Shown here: positions 14,473 to 18,048 of the stretch, piece by piece
Layout: every line of letters begins with the position of its first letter
Numbering within the stretch: position 1 is the stretch's first letter
Origin: a bacterium
GTDB lineage: Bacteria > ARS69
Assembly: GCA_025774805.1 (NCBI GenBank)
Contig: JALGZR010000078.1
Coordinates: 1-18,048 of the forward strand
Length of the DNA: 18,048 nucleotides
Reading direction: 5' to 3'
Position numbers and translations under genes: made by a program
Notes under the pieces: model-generated
The model's input: only the letters and a program-made list of their open reading frames with translations
Told to the model about the DNA's origin: nothing
Database searches by the model: none

Positions 14473-14958
14473 ATGAGCCCGGACCGGATCCTCACCCGCG
14501 TGACGGACGAGCCGCTGCGCGATGCGGAGCTCGTCGGGTTCGTCACCGTCCCGGAGGCCGGCGGCGTCGTGACGTTTTCCGGCGTCGTGCGGAACCACCA
14601 CCGCGGGCGAACCGTCCTCCGGATCGACTACGAGGCGGTCGAGGCCCTGGCCTCCCGCAAGCTGCGCGAGCTGGCCGAGGAGGTGCTCTCCTCGACCGAG
14701 GTTCACCGCGTGGCGGCGATCCACCGCACCGGCACCGTCGAGATCGGGGAGGCGAGCGTGATCGTGGCCGCCTCCGCCTCCCACCGCGAGGAGGCCTTCC
14801 GGGCGGCGCGGACGCTCATCGACCGGATCAAAGAGGTCCTTCCCGTCTGGAAGCACGAGCACTTCGCGGATGGGGAGAAGAGGTGGGCGCCCGGCTGCGC
14901 CGTTCCCGCGGCCGATCGCTCCCCCGGGCCGACGCTCGAGGCGGGTCGCGAATGCTGA
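14473..14958 (+). CDS. moaE: MoaE, large catalytic subunit of molybdopterin synthase
   Basis: A 161-residue protein that, with MoaD thiocarboxylate, inserts two sulfurs into cyclic pyranopterin monophosphate to give molybdopterin. Family landmarks are visible: GGVVTFSGVVRNHHRGRTV near 30-48, IDYEAVEALASRKL, the AAIHRTGTVEIGEASVIVAASASHR strand pair, and the active-site stretch IDRIKEVLPVWKHEHF with Lys120 and Lys127 at the positions of the catalytic lysines. The C-terminus (after EKRWAPG) is about 20 residues longer than usual and low in complexity, and overlaps the start of moaA by seven bases, which suggests translational coupling. Length is otherwise typical (about 140-150). Confidence 0.95.
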   Translation: MSPDRILTRVTDEPLRDAELVGFVTVPEAGGVVTFSGVVRNHHRGRTVLRIDYEAVEALASRKLRELAEEVLSSTEVHRVAAIHRTGTVEIGEASVIVAASASHREEAFRAARTLIDRIKEVLPVWKHEHFADGEKRWAPGCAVPAADRSPGPTLEAGREC

Positions 14959-15935
14959 CCGACTCCCAAGGTCGCGAAATCGTCAATCTGCGCGTCTCGG
15001 TGACCGACCGCTGCAACCTGCGCTGCTCCTACTGCCTTCCCGAAGAGCACGTCGAGTGGCTTCCCCGCCGCGAGATCCTCACGTTCGAGGAGATCGAGCG
15101 CTTCGTCCGCATCGTCGGAACCCTGGGAGTCCGGAAGCTCCGGATCACCGGGGGAGAGCCGCTGCTGCGCAAGGACCTTCCCGTCCTCGTCGAGCGCCTC
15201 GTCAAGATCCCGGCGATCGAGGACGTCGGGATGACGACGAACGGGGTCGGACTGGAGAAGCTGGCCGGTCCGCTCCGGAAGGCCGGGCTCCGTCGGCTCA
15301 ACGTCAGCCTCGACACCCTCGACCGCGAGCTCTTCCGTCGGTTGGCCCGTCGGGACGCGCTGGCCACCGTGCTGGCGGGGCTGGCCACGGCCGCACGCGA
15401 GGGGTTCCGGCCGATCAAGATCAACGCGGTGATCACCCGGGACAAGAACCTCGAGGAGATGATCCCCCTGGCGCGAATGGCCCGGGAGAAGGGGTTCATC
15501 CTCCGCTTCATCGAGTACATGCCGATCGGTCGCGGAGACGACTGGAGCGATCGCGTCGTCGTCTCCAACGCCGAGGCGTTGCGGATCCTCGGAAAGATCG
15601 CGCCCCTCGAGCCGATCCCCGAGCCCGACGGGACGGGACCGGCCAAGCGGTACCGGTGGGCCGACGGCAAGGGGGAGATCGGGCTCATCGGCAGCGTGAC
15701 CGAGCCGTTCTGCGATCACTGCAACCGGGTCCGGATCACCGCCGAGGGCAAGCTCCGCACGTGCCTCTTCTCGGTGAAGGAGCACGACGTCCGCCGCCTG
15801 CTCCGGGGCGGCGCCCCCGACGCGAAGATCGCCGAGTTCGTCGTGAACGCCGTCGCCAGGAAGGAGCCCGGGCACAAGATCGGCAAAGACGACTTCCAGA
15901 AGCCGAGCCGGACGATGAGCTCGATCGGCGGCTGA
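14952..15935 (+). CDS. moaA: MoaA, GTP 3',8-cyclase (radical SAM)
   Basis: A 327-residue enzyme that starts molybdenum-cofactor synthesis by cyclising GTP with radical SAM chemistry. The N-terminal [4Fe-4S] motif is C21-x3-C25-x2-C28 (CNLRCSYC), followed by GGEP at 67-70 and the TTNG/NVSLDTLD segments. The C-terminal cluster that binds GTP is C254-x2-C257-x13-C271 (CDHCNRVRITAEGKLRTC). The protein ends in SIGG, the C-terminal Gly-Gly needed by MoaA. ATG at 14952 overlaps the end of moaE; a longer frame upstream is only moaE read in another phase. MoaC, the next enzyme of the pathway, is not in the window and must be encoded elsewhere. The operon's closeness to a molybdoenzyme operon fits supply of cofactor. 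Confidence 0.97.
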   Translation: MLTDSQGREIVNLRVSVTDRCNLRCSYCLPEEHVEWLPRREILTFEEIERFVRIVGTLGVRKLRITGGEPLLRKDLPVLVERLVKIPAIEDVGMTTNGVGLEKLAGPLRKAGLRRLNVSLDTLDRELFRRLARRDALATVLAGLATAAREGFRPIKINAVITRDKNLEEMIPLARMAREKGFILRFIEYMPIGRGDDWSDRVVVSNAEALRILGKIAPLEPIPEPDGTGPAKRYRWADGKGEIGLIGSVTEPFCDHCNRVRITAEGKLRTCLFSVKEHDVRRLLRGGAPDAKIAEFVVNAVARKEPGHKIGKDDFQKPSRTMSSIGG

Positions 15936-16013
15936 GGGCGCGGCCGCCGCACCCCCGACCCCCCGGATCGCGCGACGGCCCCCCACCACCCTCCACGACC
16001 GACGATCGATGAC

Positions 16014-17108
16014 TCAGTACGTCTTCCGCTTCCGGTTGCGGACGTAGTCGACGAACAGGAAGCGCCCCAGGTCGTCGAGCCCCGTGTAGTAGGCGCGCCC
16101 TCGGTTGAGGAGGGTGAGGCGCTCGACGAAGTCGACCAGGTGCCAGTCCTGCGCCACCATGAACGTGGAGATCCCGATGCCCCGGCGGCGGCAGACGACG
16201 ACCTCGTCGAGCGTCTTGTTGACGATCTTCTCGTCGAGCCCCCACGGGTTCTTGTAGAGGCGACCTTCCTCCCAGATGGCGCTCGGTTTCCCGTCGGTCA
16301 CGAGGAAGATCTGCCGGTTCGGCTGCTTCTGGGCCAGGAGGATTCGCTGCGCGAGGCGCAGCGCGGCCTTCGTGTTCGTGTGGAAGGGACCGACCGACAC
16401 GTAGGGGATCCGGTCCGGGGGGATCTCGACCGCGTCGTCCCCGAAGACCGCGACGTGCAGGCTGTCCTTGGGATATCGCGTCCGGATCAGCTCGAGAAGA
16501 GCGAGCGCGACCTCTTTCGCCGGGGTGATGCGATCCTCGCCGTAGAGGATCATGCTGTGGCTGATGTCGAGAAGCAGCACCGTGGCGCACCCGGTGAGCT
16601 GCTCCCGCTCGTACACGGCGAAGTCCTCTTCCCGCAGCGCGAAGTCGTCCGTCCCCGAGCGCCGGAACGCGTTCTCGAGGGTCCGGTTCACCGCGATGTC
16701 GAAGGGGGCGTCTCCGAACCGGTAGTCGCGCGTCTCTGGGAGCTTCTCGCCCCCGTCTCCCGTCACCGGGGAGCGATGGTCGCCCGGGCCGCCGGCGCGC
16801 ATCCGGTCGAAGATCCGGTCGAGGGCGTCGCGCCGGATGCCCCGTTCCCCCCGGCGCGTGAGGGAGAGCCGCCCCCCGTCGTCCTGCGAGACCAATCCCC
16901 GCTCGAGCAGCCGCTCTCGGAACTCTCGGGCAGTCGTCTTGTCGTCGAAGAGGCCGTATTGCGTGGCGACGCGCTCCAACCGGCGGAGCGCCTCCTGCAC
17001 GTTGCCGTCCGTCGTGATGAGGAGGTAGTTGAAGAGCTTGTCCAGGTCCGCGAGCCTCGTCAGCTCACGGGTCATCCGCTCCTCCCACTTCCGGTAACGG
17101 ACCCTCAC
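16014..17108 (-). CDS. VWA-domain protein, partner of a MoxR/Mg-chelatase-like AAA ATPase
   Basis: A 364-residue cytoplasmic protein. GTG at 17108 was chosen because it overlaps the AAA gene stop (GTGA). The N-terminal half (1-170) is charged and helical (DLDKLFNYLLITTDGNVQEAL, then FREFRERLLERGLVSQ-like helices). The C-terminal half is a von Willebrand A domain with the metal-ion-dependent adhesion site D181-x-S183-x-S185 (LLLDISHSM), a TNTKAALRLA stretch supplying the threonine, and IFLVTDGKPS supplying the second acidic residue. Such VWA proteins pair with AAA ATPases encoded next to them to insert metals or remodel other protein complexes. The client here is unknown. The C-terminus (FVDYVRNRKRKTY) is basic. 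The gene is intact although its AAA partner upstream is not, which is odd. Confidence 0.88.
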   Translation of the reverse strand: MRVRYRKWEERMTRELTRLADLDKLFNYLLITTDGNVQEALRRLERVATQYGLFDDKTTAREFRERLLERGLVSQDDGGRLSLTRRGERGIRRDALDRIFDRMRAGGPGDHRSPVTGDGGEKLPETRDYRFGDAPFDIAVNRTLENAFRRSGTDDFALREEDFAVYEREQLTGCATVLLLDISHSMILYGEDRITPAKEVALALLELIRTRYPKDSLHVAVFGDDAVEIPPDRIPYVSVGPFHTNTKAALRLAQRILLAQKQPNRQIFLVTDGKPSAIWEEGRLYKNPWGLDEKIVNKTLDEVVVCRRRGIGISTFMVAQDWHLVDFVERLTLLNRGRAYYTGLDDLGRFLFVDYVRNRKRKTY

Positions 17109-18048
17109 TCGATCTCTTCCATCTGCCGGAACATCGCTCCGATCATGTCCCGGTAGCCGACGCCGTGGTCCGCGTCCTCCTTGGCGAGCATCGAGCACTG
17201 GTGGAGGCCGTCGAGCACGAGCTCCATGTGCCCCGCCAGCTCCCCTTCGGACGCGGACGGAAGCCGCTGCCGGACGCACGCCTCGAGCCCGGCCACGGAG
17301 CGGAGGGCCGCGACGTGCTCCGGGAAGGGAGACTCGTCGGAGAGCTCGAGCGTCTGTCCCCCGGAGAACCAGTGCACGATCGGCGCGTAGGTCTGCGACT
17401 CCACCTCGCCGCCGGGGGAGCGCGCCTCCGGCCCGGCCCCGGGCCGACCCCGCGCCCCCTCCGGCCCGGCGGCGGATCGGCCCCGTCCCGGGGGATGCAC
17501 GGCAGGGTACTTCCGCAGAAACACCTCCCGCACCGCCTTGCCGAGAATGTGGCGCGCCACGCTCTCCGCCCCCTCCTGCTCGCCCTCGTACACGAGCTCG
17601 ATCTTCCCGGTGACGGCGGCCAGCGCCGAGCGGAGGTCGACGAGTCGCGGATAGACCTTGCTCTCCTCCGTGGCGATTCCCCGGCGCTCCAGGTTGGAGG
17701 ATCGACGAGCTCGGAGGTCCGCGCCTGCAGGGCCGTCTCCTCGATGATCTCCCGGAAGAGCGGAGGAACGACGACCTCGACCTCCGAATCCCGATCGATC
17801 CAGGCCTCTTGAGTCGTGATCGACGCCGCGTCCTCGTACGTGCGCGGATAGTGCGTGATGATCTGCGAGCCGATCCGATCCTTGAGCGGGGTGATGATGT
17901 TGCCCCGGTTCGTGTAGTCCTCGGGATTCGCCGAGTAGACGAGGAGGATGTCGCGCGGCAGGCGGACGGGAAAGCCCCGGATCTGAATGTCCTTCTCCTG
18001 CATCAGATTCAGAAGGCCGACCTGGATGCGCGGCTGGAGGTCGGGCAG
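17105..18048 (-). pseudogene. Mg-chelatase/MoxR-like AAA+ ATPase, C-terminal part, with a frameshift near 17700
   Basis: The gene enters from the right edge, so the Walker motifs are not visible. The first frame (18048 to about 17701) shows LPDLQPRIQVGLLNLMQEKD, a sensor-1 segment (DILLVYSANPEDYTNRG) and LKDRIGSQIITHYPR with the arginine-finger region, then ends meaningfully at ARTSELVD. The sequence continues in another frame as SNLERRGIATEES, LAAVTGKIELVYEGEQEGAE, VREVFLRKYP and QMEEIE, stopping at 17105. Compared with family members from memory, the join lacks about 17 residues (the SGVSxRL segment), so a deletion of some 52 bases has shifted the frame. The downstream frame has no good start of its own. 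It is either a genuine pseudogene or an assembly/sequencing error; the intact VWA partner argues mildly for error. Residues around the proline-rich HPPGRGRSAAGPEGARG stretch are an unusual insertion. Confidence 0.75.

Noticed and set aside
1-18048. CRISPR arrays, insertion sequences, transposase or integrase genes.
   Set aside because: No regularly spaced repeats, no terminal inverted repeats with a transposase, and no integrase motifs were seen.

Overview
The window is GC-rich DNA from a didermic, respiring bacterium. Three things point to an outer membrane: a beta-barrel protein, a lipoprotein-type multihaem cytochrome, and a secreted beta-propeller with a FlgD-like/type-A sorting C-terminus. 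That last domain is frequent in the FCB superphylum and its candidate phyla (Eisenbacteria- or Krumholzibacteriota-like), so such an affiliation is my best guess. It is an inference from protein style, not a phylogenetic result.

Layout. 1-315 (minus) is the start of an OmcS-like multihaem cytochrome that runs off the window. 735-1319 (minus) is a decayed reductive-dehalogenase/QueG-type iron-sulfur gene. 1487-6729 (plus) is a tightly overlapping operon for a complex iron-sulfur molybdoenzyme: four-cluster ferredoxin subunit, NrfD/PsrC-like quinone-interacting membrane protein, Tat-exported molybdopterin catalytic subunit, and TorD-like chaperone. Five bases further on, and convergent with it, 10055-6735 (minus) is a three-gene overlapping operon encoding an outer-membrane beta-barrel, a 12-haem periplasmic cytochrome and a 9-haem lipoprotein cytochrome with two CxxxxCH sites. 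This is the architecture of a porin-cytochrome conduit. 10284-10856 (minus) is a CGNR zinc-finger regulator, divergent from 10996-11958 (plus), a QueG-like double-[4Fe-4S] protein. 12234-12503 (plus) is a small dimeric alpha/beta-barrel protein. 12605-14029 (minus) is the beta-propeller protein. 14211-15935 (plus) is moaD-moaE-moaA. 17108-16014 (minus) is a VWA-domain protein, preceded by a frameshifted Mg-chelatase-like AAA ATPase that runs off the right edge.

How the genes may work together. The Moa proteins make the cofactor the molybdoenzyme needs and TorD would load it. The NrfD/ferredoxin/catalytic trio exchanges electrons between the quinone pool and a periplasmic substrate. The barrel plus two cytochromes would carry electrons across the outer membrane, and the OmcS-like protein could carry them further outside. 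The window therefore reads as an extracellular-electron-transfer island with a molybdoenzyme attached. The physical coupling is visible in the sequence; the electron route is inference.

Notable oddities are a Cys-to-Asp replacement at the third ligand of the molybdoenzyme's N-terminal cluster, perfect palindromes at two promoters, and internal deletions or frameshifts in two genes.
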